64,000 nt of DNA, taken from a beta proteobacterium AAP65. Lineage in GTDB: Bacteria; Pseudomonadota; Gammaproteobacteria; Burkholderiales; Burkholderiaceae_C. The stretch is taken from the NCBI GenBank assembly GCA_001295865.1, contig LJHW01000027.1, positions 52,289 through 116,288 of the forward strand, given 5' to 3'. Made by a program: the position numbers and the translations under genes. Positions 17,337-25,913 of this stretch are shown here, piece by piece; within the stretch, counting starts at the first letter, position 1, and the number at the start of each line of letters is the position of its first letter. The notes beneath the pieces are model-generated. The model worked only from the letters and a program-made list of their open reading frames with translations, did no database searches and had not been told where the DNA came from.

Positions 17337-18752
17337 TTGAACGCCCCCACCCCATCCGCCCCACCCTCGCCCAGCTTGTGGGCCGACCTGCGCGCCGCCC
17401 TGCGCGGCAGCAGCGCCGACTACACCCGCATCCCGCTGAAGCGCGCGGTGTTCCTGCTCGCCGTGCCCATGGTGCTGGAGCTGGTGCTCGAATCGAGCTT
17501 CGCGGTGGTGGACATCTTCTTCGTCGCGCAGCTCGGGCCCTCGGCCGTGGCCACGGTGGGGCTCACCGAAACCTACCTCTTCCTGCTCTACGCCGTGGCC
17601 ATGGGTCTGGCCATGGCCGTGACCGCCGTGGTGGCGCGGCGTGTGGGCGAACACCGCGCGGACGAGGCTGCACTGTCGGCCGTGCAGGCCGTCGCGCTGG
17701 CGGTGCTGGTCTCGGTGCCGGTGGCAGCGGCAGGCATCTTCTGGGCGCAAGACCTGCTGCGGCTGATGGGCGCCGATGCCTGGGTCGTCGAACACGGTTA
17801 CCGCTACACGCAGTGGATGCTGGGCGGCAATGGGGTGATCCTGCTGCTCTTCGTCATCAACGCCGTCTTCCGCGGCGCGGGCGATGCCGCGGCGGCCATG
17901 CACGTGCTGTGGGTGGCCAACCTGCTGAACATCGTGCTGGACCCGCTGTTCATCTTCGGCTGGGGGCCGGTGCCGGCGATGGGCATCGAAGGCGCGGCCA
18001 TCGCCACCAACATCGGCCGCGGCGCCGGGGTGCTGCTGCAGCTGTTCATCCTGCTGCGGGGCACGCAGCACCTGCGCCTGGGCGCGGCCAGCCTGCGCTG
18101 GCACGGTGCCACGATGCTGCACATCGTGCGCACCTCGCTGGGCGGCATCGGGCAGATGATCGTCGCGATGACGGCGTGGATCTTCCTCATGCGCATCCTG
18201 GCCAGCCTGTCCACCGAGGCCGTGGCCGGCGCCACCATCGCCATGCGGGTGATGATGTTCACGCTGATGCCGGCCTGGGGCATGAGCAACGCCGCGGCCA
18301 CGCTGGTGGGGCAGAACCTCGGCGCCGGCCAGCCCGCACGCGCCGAGGCCGCGGTGTGGCGCATCGGCTGGATGAACATGGTCTTCACGGTGGCCGTCTC
18401 GGTGGCCTTCTTCGTCTGGCACGACGCCATCGTGGGCCTGTTCACCGACGACGCGCGTGTCATCGCCATCGGTGGCGAGTGGCTGTCCATCCTGGCCTGG
18501 TCGTATTTCGTCTACGGCTGGTGGATGGTGGCGGTGCAGGCCTTCAACGGCGCCGGCGACACGATGACGCCGACCTGGATCAACCTGGTGTTCTTCTGGC
18601 TGCTGCAGATCCCGCTGTCGTGGGCGCTGGCGGTGCCGCTGGGCTGGGCGCACAGTGGCGTGTTCTGGGGCGTGTTTGTCTCTGAAACCGCGGTGGGCCT
18701 GTTCACGCTGTGGCTCTTCTCGCGCGGGCGCTGGAAGGTTGCGCAGGTCTGA
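17337..18752 (+). CDS. MATE-family multidrug/Na+ antiporter-like exporter
   Basis: A 471-residue inner-membrane protein with about twelve hydrophobic helices in two homologous halves. The first half contains VPMVLELVLESSFAVVDIFF and the second a matching GGIGQMIVAMTAWIFLMRIL; NAVFRGAGDAAAAM and QAFNGAGDTMTPTW occupy equivalent places in each half, a MATE hallmark. The start is a TTG at 17337; the first 30 residues are a proline-rich cytoplasmic tail. MATE proteins expel cationic drugs or metabolites using Na+ or H+ gradients; the substrate is unknown. No regulator is adjacent. It is followed after 40 bases by the CYTH protein. Confidence 0.9.
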   Translation: MNAPTPSAPPSPSLWADLRAALRGSSADYTRIPLKRAVFLLAVPMVLELVLESSFAVVDIFFVAQLGPSAVATVGLTETYLFLLYAVAMGLAMAVTAVVARRVGEHRADEAALSAVQAVALAVLVSVPVAAAGIFWAQDLLRLMGADAWVVEHGYRYTQWMLGGNGVILLLFVINAVFRGAGDAAAAMHVLWVANLLNIVLDPLFIFGWGPVPAMGIEGAAIATNIGRGAGVLLQLFILLRGTQHLRLGAASLRWHGATMLHIVRTSLGGIGQMIVAMTAWIFLMRILASLSTEAVAGATIAMRVMMFTLMPAWGMSNAAATLVGQNLGAGQPARAEAAVWRIGWMNMVFTVAVSVAFFVWHDAIVGLFTDDARVIAIGGEWLSILAWSYFVYGWWMVAVQAFNGAGDTMTPTWINLVFFWLLQIPLSWALAVPLGWAHSGVFWGVFVSETAVGLFTLWLFSRGRWKVAQV

Positions 18753-18792
18753 CGCACCCGGATGCTGTGCACCGCCGCGGCATCATCGCGGC

Positions 18793-19896
18793 ATGACCGA
18801 ACTCGAACTCAAATTCATCGTGCCGACGGCCTGCCTGGCCTCGTTGCAGCAAGACCTGCTGGCCCGCGGTGCGCAGGCCGTGACCCTGCGCGCGCACTAC
18901 TTCGACACAGCCGACATGGCCCTGGCCCGGAACCGCGCCGCGCTGCGCCTGCGGCTGGAAGGCCGGCACTGGGTGCAGACGTTGAAGGCCGCTGGAGCAG
19001 GCGCCGTGCACCGGCTGGAACACGAGGTGCGTGTGCCCGGCCGGCCTGGCCAGCGCCCAACCCTGGACCCGGCACGCCACGCCGGCAGCCCTGCGGCCGC
19101 GGGCCTGGCCGAAGCTCTGCGCACGGCAGCCGACCCTCGGCTGACCGAACTGCACGCCACCGAGGTGCGGCGCCTGCACCTGCTGATGCACGACGCGCAA
19201 GGCACGTGCATCGAAGCCGCACTCGACACCGGCCACGCGCTGGCCGCGGGTCGGCAAGACGCGCTGCAAGAGCTGGAGCTGGAACACAAGGGCGGCCCGC
19301 TGGCCGGCCTGTTCGAACTGGCCATCGCCTGCGTGCGCCACGGCGGCCTGTGGCAGAGCACGCTCACCAAGGCCGAGCGCGGGCTGCGCCTGCACCTGGG
19401 CCAGACCGGGCTGCAGGTGGGCCCGCACCGCCCGGCGCGGGTGGGGGCCGATGCCACGCCGGCCACGGTGCTGCGCGCGGCGTTGCAGGCGGCGCTGACC
19501 CCGCTGCTGGCGCATACCAGCGAGCTGGCTGCCGCGCCTGCGGCCGGCACTGGGGCACCACAGGTCAGCGGGTACACCGCCGTGGCAGAGGCTCTGGGCG
19601 CCGACCTCACACGCCTGGCCACGCTGCTGCGCGGCCTGCCGGCCGGCATCTCGCCCGACACCAGTCCCTGGCAGGCGCAGTGCACCGCCCTCACCCGCCA
19701 GTGGCGCGCCCAGCGCAACAGCCCGGCCGCGCTGGGCGAACTGGCGCGCAGCACCGGCCTGCAGGTGCTGCTGTTGCAACTGCAGCAGCTGGCCCACGCC
19801 GATGACAGCGCCTACGCGGCGCAAAACGCCCTGCCCGCAGCGACATGGCGGCGGCGCCGCGCGGCGCTGGTGCGAGCAGGCCTGCTGCAAGGCTGA
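18793..19896 (+). CDS. CYTH-domain inorganic triphosphatase with CHAD-like tail
   Basis: A 367-residue protein. The N-terminal CYTH domain (residues 1-200) starts with the metal-binding ExExK motif in TELELKFIV and continues with RAHYFDT, ALRLRLEG, VQTLKA, and LELEHKGG near its end. CYTH enzymes such as E. coli YgiF hydrolyse inorganic triphosphate in the cytoplasm. The remaining 160 residues are helical, alanine-rich and His/Arg-containing, resembling a degenerate or shortened CHAD domain, which in other proteins binds polyphosphate. Start at ATG 18793 directly precedes the ExExK motif. Promoter and ligand are unknown. Confidence 0.87.
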   Translation: MTELELKFIVPTACLASLQQDLLARGAQAVTLRAHYFDTADMALARNRAALRLRLEGRHWVQTLKAAGAGAVHRLEHEVRVPGRPGQRPTLDPARHAGSPAAAGLAEALRTAADPRLTELHATEVRRLHLLMHDAQGTCIEAALDTGHALAAGRQDALQELELEHKGGPLAGLFELAIACVRHGGLWQSTLTKAERGLRLHLGQTGLQVGPHRPARVGADATPATVLRAALQAALTPLLAHTSELAAAPAAGTGAPQVSGYTAVAEALGADLTRLATLLRGLPAGISPDTSPWQAQCTALTRQWRAQRNSPAALGELARSTGLQVLLLQLQQLAHADDSAYAAQNALPAATWRRRRAALVRAGLLQG

Positions 19897-19935
19897 AGCC
19901 GGCCCCGGGCTCCGCGCCCTGCCGCCGGCGGTCTT

Positions 19936-21165
19936 TCAAGCCGTGGGCAGCACGCCCTTGCGCCAGCGCGTGGCCGGCGCCGGCGCAGGCGCTGCACGGG
20001 CCGCGTGGTAGCTGGCTTCCACGGCCTCGACGATACGGGTCCAGTCCAGCGTCAGCGCGGTGTCGCGTGCACGCTGGCCCAACGCGCGCAGCTGGCCGCG
20101 GTCGGCGGCGGCGCGGCGCGCCACGCGGCAGAACTCGCTGGCTTCGCCCGGCCGCGCAAGCAGGCCGTTGTCGCCATGGCGCAGCAGCTGGCCGGCGGCG
20201 GCGTGGTCGAAGGCCACCACCGGCAGGCCGCTGGCCATGGCCTCGGGCACCACGTTGCCGAAGGTCTCGGTCATGCTCGGGAACAAGAACACATCGGCCG
20301 AGGCGTAGTGCCGCGCCAGGTCTTCATCGCGGCGGATGCCGCTGAAGATGGCCTCGGGGCTGCGCAGTTGCAGCCGCTCACGTTCGGGGCCGTCGCCCAC
20401 CAGCACCAGGCGCAGGCCGGGCACGTGTTCGCGCATCGCGGCGGCCGCGTCCAGCAGCAGATCGAGGTTCTTTTCTGCCGCCAGCCGCCCCACGCACAAG
20501 GCCACCAGGCTCTGCGGTGTGGCGCCCCATTGCGCGCGCAGGTGCTCGCAGCGCCGCAGCGGGGTGAACTGCAGGGTGTCGACCCCGCGGGCCACCACCT
20601 GCACACGCTCGAAGCCGGCTTCGGTGAGTTCCAGGCGCAGCGCCTCGGTGGGCACCATGGTGGTGGCCGTGCGGTTGTGGAAGTGGCGCAGGTAGGCCAT
20701 CACCGGGCTGCTGAGCCAGCCCACGCCGTAGTGGTGGCTGTAGGCGTGGAAGTTGGTGCGGAACTCGCTCACCACCGGCAGGCCGAGCCGGCGCGCCGCG
20801 CGCAGCGCCGACCAGCCCAGCGGCCCTTCGGTGACGATGTGCACCACGTCGGGCCGGTCGGCCTGCCAGAGCCGGCGCAGCAGGCCGGCCGCCGGCAGGC
20901 CCATGCGCAATCCGGGGTAACGCGGCAGGCCCAGGCCGGGCACCAGCGTTTCGGTGTAGCCCGGCTCGCGTTGCGCACAGTCGGCCTCGCCCTGCTGCGG
21001 CCGCGTGAGGTGCAGCCGGTGCCCAGCGGCACGCAGGCCCTGCACCACGCGCGAGAAACTGGCGGCCACGCCGTTGACCTCGGGCGGGTAGGTTTCGGTC
21101 ACCAGGGCGATGTGCAGCCGCGCTCGTGCGGCGGTGGGGGCTTGGACCAAGGCGCTGTGCTCCAT
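19936..21165 (-). CDS. GT4-family glycosyltransferase
   Basis: A 409-residue retaining glycosyltransferase of the GT-B fold. The N-terminal acceptor domain begins IALVTETYPPEVNGVAASFS, typical of mannosyl/glucosyl transferases acting on lipids. The C-terminal nucleotide-sugar domain has CVGRLAAEKNLDLLLDA, LVGDGPER and the E-x7-E motif in TETFGNVVPEAMASGLPVV. The closest families are GDP-mannose or UDP-sugar-dependent alpha-glycosyltransferases that act on diacylglycerol. It is divergent from the small membrane protein at 21323, with an inverted repeat between them. With the aminotransferase, PSD, second glycosyltransferase and phosphoesterase nearby, a role in membrane glycolipid synthesis is likely but unproven. 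Confidence 0.88.
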   Translation of the reverse strand: MEHSALVQAPTAARARLHIALVTETYPPEVNGVAASFSRVVQGLRAAGHRLHLTRPQQGEADCAQREPGYTETLVPGLGLPRYPGLRMGLPAAGLLRRLWQADRPDVVHIVTEGPLGWSALRAARRLGLPVVSEFRTNFHAYSHHYGVGWLSSPVMAYLRHFHNRTATTMVPTEALRLELTEAGFERVQVVARGVDTLQFTPLRRCEHLRAQWGATPQSLVALCVGRLAAEKNLDLLLDAAAAMREHVPGLRLVLVGDGPERERLQLRSPEAIFSGIRRDEDLARHYASADVFLFPSMTETFGNVVPEAMASGLPVVAFDHAAAGQLLRHGDNGLLARPGEASEFCRVARRAAADRGQLRALGQRARDTALTLDWTRIVEAVEASYHAARAAPAPAPATRWRKGVLPTA

Positions 21166-21213
21166 CGGTGAGGCTGACGGGGCGGATCCTCTTCGCCTTT
21201 GGCAACAGGGCTG

Positions 21214-21240
21214 TGACAGTGCTGGAGCTTTGCACTGTCA
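21214..21240. promoter_or_regulatory. 9-bp inverted-repeat operator candidate in glycolipid cluster
   Basis: TGACAGTGC, nine bases, GCACTGTCA: a perfect 9-bp inverted repeat in the 157-bp gap between the divergent GT4 gene and the small membrane-protein gene. The symmetry and position suggest an operator serving both promoters. The half-site contains CTGTCA, as in Pho boxes, but those are direct repeats, so a PhoB site is not claimed. Confidence 0.5.
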
Positions 21241-21322
21241 TCGCACCGACACGCCCGGGTCACGCCCGCTTCACGCCACACACCCAGCATGCCGGCGCAC
21301 CCACCCTTGCCAGGAGCCTTGC

Positions 21323-21943
21323 ATGCGCAGCTTTTTCGACGAACTCGCCACCCAGCGCTGGGACGACCACCGCTACTACCACCACAGCCGCATCAACCAG
21401 AGCCTGCACCTCATCAGCGCTTTGAGCTTCATCGCCGCCTACGGCCTGCTTTTCATCGACCCCGCCAGCGCCGCGCTGCTGGCCTGGTGCGTGAGCATGA
21501 CCACGCGGCAGGCGGGCCACTTCTTCTTCGAGCCCAAGGGCTACGACCACGTGAACCGTGCGACGCACGAGCACAAGGAAGACATCAAGGTCGGCTACAA
21601 CCTGCGCCGCAAGGTGGTGCTGATGGCGCTGTGGGCCGCGGTGCCGCTGGTGCTGTGGTTCGCGCCTTCGCTGGGCGGGCTGATCGAACCCGCGCAAGGT
21701 GTGCGCGGCTGGCTGCACGATGTCGGCATCGCCTGGCTCGCACTGGGCGTGGCCGGGCTGGTGTTCCGCACCGTGCACCTGTTCTTCCTGCAGGACGTGC
21801 GCACGGGCCTGGTGTGGGCGACCAAGATCCTCACCGACCCCTTCCACGACACCCTGCTCTACTGGCGCGCCCCGCTGGCCCTGCTGCGCGGCGAACTCAT
21901 CGACCCGATGCTGCACGCGCAGCGCGGCACGCGCGGCCACTGA
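21323..21943 (+). CDS. Small membrane protein, possibly Mpo1/DUF962-like
   Basis: A 206-residue integral membrane protein. A histidine-rich start (RYYHHSRINQSLHLISAL) is followed by four hydrophobic segments and by HFFFEPKGYDHVNRATHEHKED, also rich in His. The arrangement of N-terminal histidines, a GHFFFE-like motif and membrane helices resembles the Mpo1/DUF962 family, whose yeast member is an iron-dependent lipid dioxygenase, but similarity is weak. A good ribosome binding site (CAGGAG) precedes the ATG. It ends at a strong terminator shared with the convergent aminotransferase gene. Its place among lipid-type genes makes a lipid-related role plausible. Confidence 0.62.
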   Translation: MRSFFDELATQRWDDHRYYHHSRINQSLHLISALSFIAAYGLLFIDPASAALLAWCVSMTTRQAGHFFFEPKGYDHVNRATHEHKEDIKVGYNLRRKVVLMALWAAVPLVLWFAPSLGGLIEPAQGVRGWLHDVGIAWLALGVAGLVFRTVHLFFLQDVRTGLVWATKILTDPFHDTLLYWRAPLALLRGELIDPMLHAQRGTRGH

Positions 21944-21960
21944 CAGAACCCAGCCGCAAG

Positions 21961-21992
21961 AAAACGGCCCCGCACTGCGGGGCCGTTTTTTT
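21961..21992. terminator. Strong bidirectional intrinsic terminator
   Basis: A 13-bp perfect stem (AAAACGGCCCCGC / GCGGGGCCGTTTT) with a three-base loop, followed by extra T residues on the plus strand and preceded by A residues (T-run on the minus strand). It sits between the convergent genes ending at 21943 and 22019 and should stop transcription from both sides. Confidence 0.93.
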
Positions 21993-22018
21993 GGCAGCGC
22001 GGCAAGCCGCGCACCGCC

Positions 22019-23668
22019 TCAGACCCGTGCGCGCAGCATCTCGCGCAGCAAGCCGCGGCGGATGGCCGTGTGCGTGAGCGCCGGTGCGTGCCACCACCAG
22101 CCATCGGCCTGCATGGCTTGCGCGGCGGCGATGAACCGTTCGCACACTTCATTGAACTCGGCCTCGCCGTAATTCAGGCTGAACACCAAACGCCCCGTGC
22201 CCACCCAGCTGAGCAGCAGGCCGTGGGCGCGCAGGTAGAACTGCAGCATCCAGTGGTAGCGGCCGGGCTGTGTGTAGAACACCGTCCACACGCTGCCGAT
22301 GTTGGCCACCTGCACCGGCAGCCCGGCGGCCTGCAGGCGCTGGTTGAGCTGCGCAGCGCGCGCGTTCCACGTGGCGTCCACGTCGCGGTACATGGCGCGC
22401 ACCGGCTCGCTGTGCAGACGCTCGAGAAACACCTGCATCGCGGCCATCACATAAGGGTGCGAATTGAAGGTGCCGCGCGCAAAACAGATGTCGGCCGGGC
22501 GTTCTTCGCGGTAGCGTTTCATCAGCGCCGCTTGCCCGCACACCACGCCCACCGGCAAACCGCCGCCCAGCGTCTTGCCGTAGGTCACCATGTCGGCCTT
22601 GACACCGAAGTACTCCTGCGCGCCGCCGGGGGCGAGGCGGAAGCCCATGAACACCTCATCGAAGATCAGCACGATGCCGCGTTCGGTGCACACCTGGCGC
22701 AGCTGCTGCAGCCACGCGGTGTAGGCGGCGCGGTCGAAGTGCGCGCGGCGGCTGCCGTCCAGCAGCGTGTTGTCGCCGGGCGCGGCCTTGTTCGGGTGCA
22801 GGGCCTGCAGCGGGTTCACCAGCACGCAGGCGATGTCCTTGCGCTTGCGCAGCACACGCAGTGTGTCAGCGTCCATCTCCTTGAGGGTGTAGGTCTTGCC
22901 CGGCGGCAGCGGGTTGCCGGGGCCGGGCTGCACGTCTTCCCACCAGCCGTGATAAGCCCCGCTGAAGCGCACGAGGTAGGGGCGCTTGGTGTGGTAGCGC
23001 GCCAGACGCACGGCCTGCATCACGGCCTCGGTGCCGCTCATGTGGAAGCTCACCTCGTCCAGGCCCGAGATGCGGCGCAACTGCTCCACGTTCCAGGCCA
23101 CCGCGGGGTGGTAGCTGCCGAGGATGGGGCCGAGGGCTTGCGCGCGTGCGCTGCCTTCTTCGATGCAGGCTTTGTAGAAATCGTGCCCGAAGACGTTGAC
23201 GCCGTAGCTGCCCGTGAGATCCATGAAGACCTGCTCGTCGAGGTCGGTCACGGTCACGCCATCGGTGCGCTGCACGAAGGCGCCCACGGCGATGTGTTCG
23301 CGCAGGTAGGGCCCGTACTGGTACGGCACGCGGTAGGCGCCGGTGAACTGCAGGTCTGACAAACCCTCACGCGCCTGCCGCGTGAGCGCCAGGCTCTTGG
23401 GGTGGCGCGTGCGCAGCGTGTGCGCCAGCTGCATGAAACCGGCGCGGCGCTGTGCCTGCACCTCGGCCGGGGCGCTGTCGCTGCCGAAGAAGCGCGCCTC
23501 GTCGTAGGCGTAACCCGGCAGCATGCGCGCCACACGTTTGGCCATGCGCGAGTGCCCGGTGAGCGAGCGGTGTTTGGCGAGCGAGAGCTCCAGGCGCTGC
23601 CGCGCCATCGGCAACAGCACCGCGGCACTGGCGGCCGCCAGCGCGCCCAGCAGCAGGGGTTCGTTCAT
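22019..23668 (-). CDS. Membrane-anchored class III aminotransferase (glutamate-1-semialdehyde aminotransferase-like)
   Basis: A 549-residue PLP enzyme. Residues 1-22 form a hydrophobic N-terminal helix (LLLGALAAASAAVLLPMA), then about 100 extra residues precede the class III core. The core has GSYGVNVFGHDFYK, the aspartate in LIFDEVFMGFR and the PLP-binding Lys in VTYGKTLGGGLPVG. Family members act on glutamate-1-semialdehyde, amino sugars or other amines; the extra N-terminal part and anchor are not found in the haem-pathway enzyme. Start chosen at MNEPLLLG, directly before the hydrophobic helix. It is divergent from the PSD gene and convergent with the Mpo1-like gene, inside a lipid-type cluster. 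The substrate is unknown. Confidence 0.82.
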   Translation of the reverse strand: MNEPLLLGALAAASAAVLLPMARQRLELSLAKHRSLTGHSRMAKRVARMLPGYAYDEARFFGSDSAPAEVQAQRRAGFMQLAHTLRTRHPKSLALTRQAREGLSDLQFTGAYRVPYQYGPYLREHIAVGAFVQRTDGVTVTDLDEQVFMDLTGSYGVNVFGHDFYKACIEEGSARAQALGPILGSYHPAVAWNVEQLRRISGLDEVSFHMSGTEAVMQAVRLARYHTKRPYLVRFSGAYHGWWEDVQPGPGNPLPPGKTYTLKEMDADTLRVLRKRKDIACVLVNPLQALHPNKAAPGDNTLLDGSRRAHFDRAAYTAWLQQLRQVCTERGIVLIFDEVFMGFRLAPGGAQEYFGVKADMVTYGKTLGGGLPVGVVCGQAALMKRYREERPADICFARGTFNSHPYVMAAMQVFLERLHSEPVRAMYRDVDATWNARAAQLNQRLQAAGLPVQVANIGSVWTVFYTQPGRYHWMLQFYLRAHGLLLSWVGTGRLVFSLNYGEAEFNEVCERFIAAAQAMQADGWWWHAPALTHTAIRRGLLREMLRARV

Positions 23669-23826
23669 GCAAGCCTTCCATGCGGAATGAAAACCCGGCT
23701 TGTAGAGGCGTGTGTTGACAAGCTGATGAAGCCCGCGTGGCACACGTGCGCTGCAGGGTTGAACGTCACCGCACTGACCGCGAAGGGTCACGCCGGCGTC
23801 ATGCCGGCCCACCACGATGCAGGTCC

Positions 23827-24741
23827 ATGCCCACGGCCCCCCTCCCCCAGGCTCCGAAGCGTGTTGGCTGGCTTGCCAGCCTGAGAACGCGCCTGCTGCT
23901 GCAGGAAGACCTGAATTTCCTGCTCACCAACCGCGTGCCGCGCATCGCGCTCACGCGCTTCATGGGCTGGTTCAGCCAGATCCGCCACCCCTGGGTGTGC
24001 CGTACGTCCATCGCGGTGTGGCGTCTGTTCACCGAGCTCGACCTCAGTGACGCAAAGCACACCGAGTTTGCGAGCCTGCACGACTGCTTCACGCGCGAAC
24101 TGAAACCCGGCGCGCGCACGGTCGACACCGACCCGCAGGTGTTTTGCAGCCCCAGCGACGGCATCGTTGGCGCTTTCGGCACGGTGCAGGCGGGCAGTGT
24201 GCTGCAGGCCAAGGGCATGCCTTACCGCGTGGCCGATCTTTTCGGCAGCGCCGAACGTGCGCAGCGTTTCGAGGGCGGCAGCTACCTCACGCTGCGGCTC
24301 ACTTCCAGCATGTACCACCGCTTCCATGCGCCCTGCGCGGGCCGCGTGCGGCATGTGTCCTACATCAGTGGCGACACCTGGAATGTGAACCCCATCGCGC
24401 TCAAGCGTGTGCGTGAACTGTTCTGCCGCAACGAACGAGCGTGCATCGACTTCGACGGCCCGCGAGGTCTGCAATTCGCGCTGGTGCCGGTGGCAGCCGT
24501 CCTGGTGGCCAGCATCCGGCTGCACTTCCTGAACGTGGTGCTGCACCTGCGCTGGCGCGGGCCGAACGAGATGCCCTGCGACCACGCCGTGACGAAGGGC
24601 GAGGAACTCGGCTGGTTCGAGCACGGCTCCACCATCATCGTTTTTGCGCCGCCGGGCGTGACGCTGGCCCCAGGCGTGCACCACGGCCAGCAGGTGCGCA
24701 TGGGGCAGGCCTTGATGCGCTTGCCCGGGGCTGCCGCATGA
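23827..24741 (+). CDS. Divergent phosphatidylserine decarboxylase
   Basis: A 304-residue pyruvoyl-dependent decarboxylase. It has the self-cleavage motif as HGSTII (usually LGST), a conserved DGIVGAFGTV region and TSSMYHRFHAPC, matching the Y-H-R-x-H segment of the family. The enzyme converts phosphatidylserine to phosphatidylethanolamine at the inner membrane, or an analogous seryl lipid. The sequence differs from the usual Burkholderiales Psd, as in QFALVPVAAVLVASIRLHFL, so it may be a second, specialised copy. Its stop overlaps the start of the MGDG-synthase-like gene by four bases, and the phosphoesterase follows nine bases after that, so three genes form an operon. Confidence 0.83.
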   Translation: MPTAPLPQAPKRVGWLASLRTRLLLQEDLNFLLTNRVPRIALTRFMGWFSQIRHPWVCRTSIAVWRLFTELDLSDAKHTEFASLHDCFTRELKPGARTVDTDPQVFCSPSDGIVGAFGTVQAGSVLQAKGMPYRVADLFGSAERAQRFEGGSYLTLRLTSSMYHRFHAPCAGRVRHVSYISGDTWNVNPIALKRVRELFCRNERACIDFDGPRGLQFALVPVAAVLVASIRLHFLNVVLHLRWRGPNEMPCDHAVTKGEELGWFEHGSTIIVFAPPGVTLAPGVHHGQQVRMGQALMRLPGAAA

Positions 24742-25904
24742 CGCGCGTCGACCTCGTCTGGTTCAAGGCCGGCGGCGGCCACCGCGCCGCGGCACAGGCG
24801 CTGCAGCAGGTGATGGGCAGCACCGCGCGCGAAAGCAGCTCGCCCTGGCAACCGCGCCTGCTGCACCTGACCGAGGTGCTGGACCCGCAAGGTGTCTTCC
24901 AGCGCCTGACGGGCCTGGAGCCCGAAGACCTCTACAACAAGCGCCTGGCCAGCGGCTTCACGCTCGGCTTGGCGCAAGAACTCAAGCTGCTGCAGGCCCT
25001 GATCCGCCTGGGCCACAGCAGCCTGGTGCAGCGCCTGGCGCGGCACTGGGCGGCCACCCGGCCCGAACTGGTGGTCAGCCTCATTCCCAACTTCAACCGG
25101 GCGATGCACGATGCGCTGGCCCTGGCCTGCCCCGGCGTGCCCTTCGTCACCGTGCTCACCGACATGGCCGACCACCCACCGGCCTTCTGGATGGAGCCCG
25201 GCACGCGCCAGCACGTGGTGTGCGGCACCGAGCGCGCCGTGCAGCAGGCGCTGGCAGCGGGTTTTGCGCCGCAACGGGTGCACCGCGCCAGCGGCATGAT
25301 CCTGCGGCCGGCCTTCTACGCGCCGCCGGCCGTGCCGCGCGAGCAGGCGCGTGCCGCGCTGGGCCTGGACGCGCACACGCCCACGGGCCTGGTGATGTTC
25401 GGCGGCGCCGGCTCGCGCGTGATGCGGCAGATCGCGCAAGACCTGCCGCACACGCCGCTGATTCTGCTGTGCGGCCACAACACGAAGCTGGCCGATGAAC
25501 TGCGTGCGCTGCCCGCGCCGGCCCCGCGTTTTGTCGTCGGCCACACGCCCGATGTGGCTGGCTGGATGCGCTGTGCCGACTTCTTCATCGGCAAGCCCGG
25601 CCCTGGCAGCCTGAGCGAGGCCGTGCAGATGGGCCTGCCCGTGCTGGTGACGCGCAACGCCTGGACCATGCCGCAGGAACGCTGGAACACCGAATGGGTG
25701 CAGGCGCACGGCGTGGGCGTGGTGCAGCGCAGTTTTCGGGACGTGGCCACCGGTGTGGCCGAACTCTGCGCCGCACTGCCCGCCTACCGGGCGCGTGTGC
25801 AGGCGCTGCACAACCGCGCGGTCTTTGAGCTGCCGCAGATCCTGGCCCGCATCGTGCGCGATGCCGCCCCACAAACCCTGGCGCCGCAGGCGTCAACGGC
25901 CTGA
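24738..25904 (+). CDS. MGDG synthase-like / MurG-like glycosyltransferase
   Basis: A 388-residue GT28-like protein. The N-terminal FKAGGGHRAAAQAL is the motif of monogalactosyldiacylglycerol synthase and diglucosyldiacylglycerol synthase, and the C-terminal domain has FIGKPGPGSLSEAVQMGLPVL, the donor-binding region. Such enzymes transfer a sugar from a UDP-sugar to diacylglycerol at the membrane. It is translationally coupled to the PSD gene (ATGA) and lies nine bases before the phosphoesterase gene. With a PlcP-like enzyme next door that could supply diacylglycerol, glycolipid formation is the most likely role. The sugar cannot be predicted from the sequence. Confidence 0.85.
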   Translation: MTRVDLVWFKAGGGHRAAAQALQQVMGSTARESSSPWQPRLLHLTEVLDPQGVFQRLTGLEPEDLYNKRLASGFTLGLAQELKLLQALIRLGHSSLVQRLARHWAATRPELVVSLIPNFNRAMHDALALACPGVPFVTVLTDMADHPPAFWMEPGTRQHVVCGTERAVQQALAAGFAPQRVHRASGMILRPAFYAPPAVPREQARAALGLDAHTPTGLVMFGGAGSRVMRQIAQDLPHTPLILLCGHNTKLADELRALPAPAPRFVVGHTPDVAGWMRCADFFIGKPGPGSLSEAVQMGLPVLVTRNAWTMPQERWNTEWVQAHGVGVVQRSFRDVATGVAELCAALPAYRARVQALHNRAVFELPQILARIVRDAAPQTLAPQASTA

Positions 25905-25913
25905 GGAGGCCCC

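Noticed and set aside
21214..21240. A Pho box in the lipid cluster
   Set aside because: The CTGTCA half-sites are inverted, while Pho boxes are direct repeats spaced 11 bases; no clear Pho box was seen.
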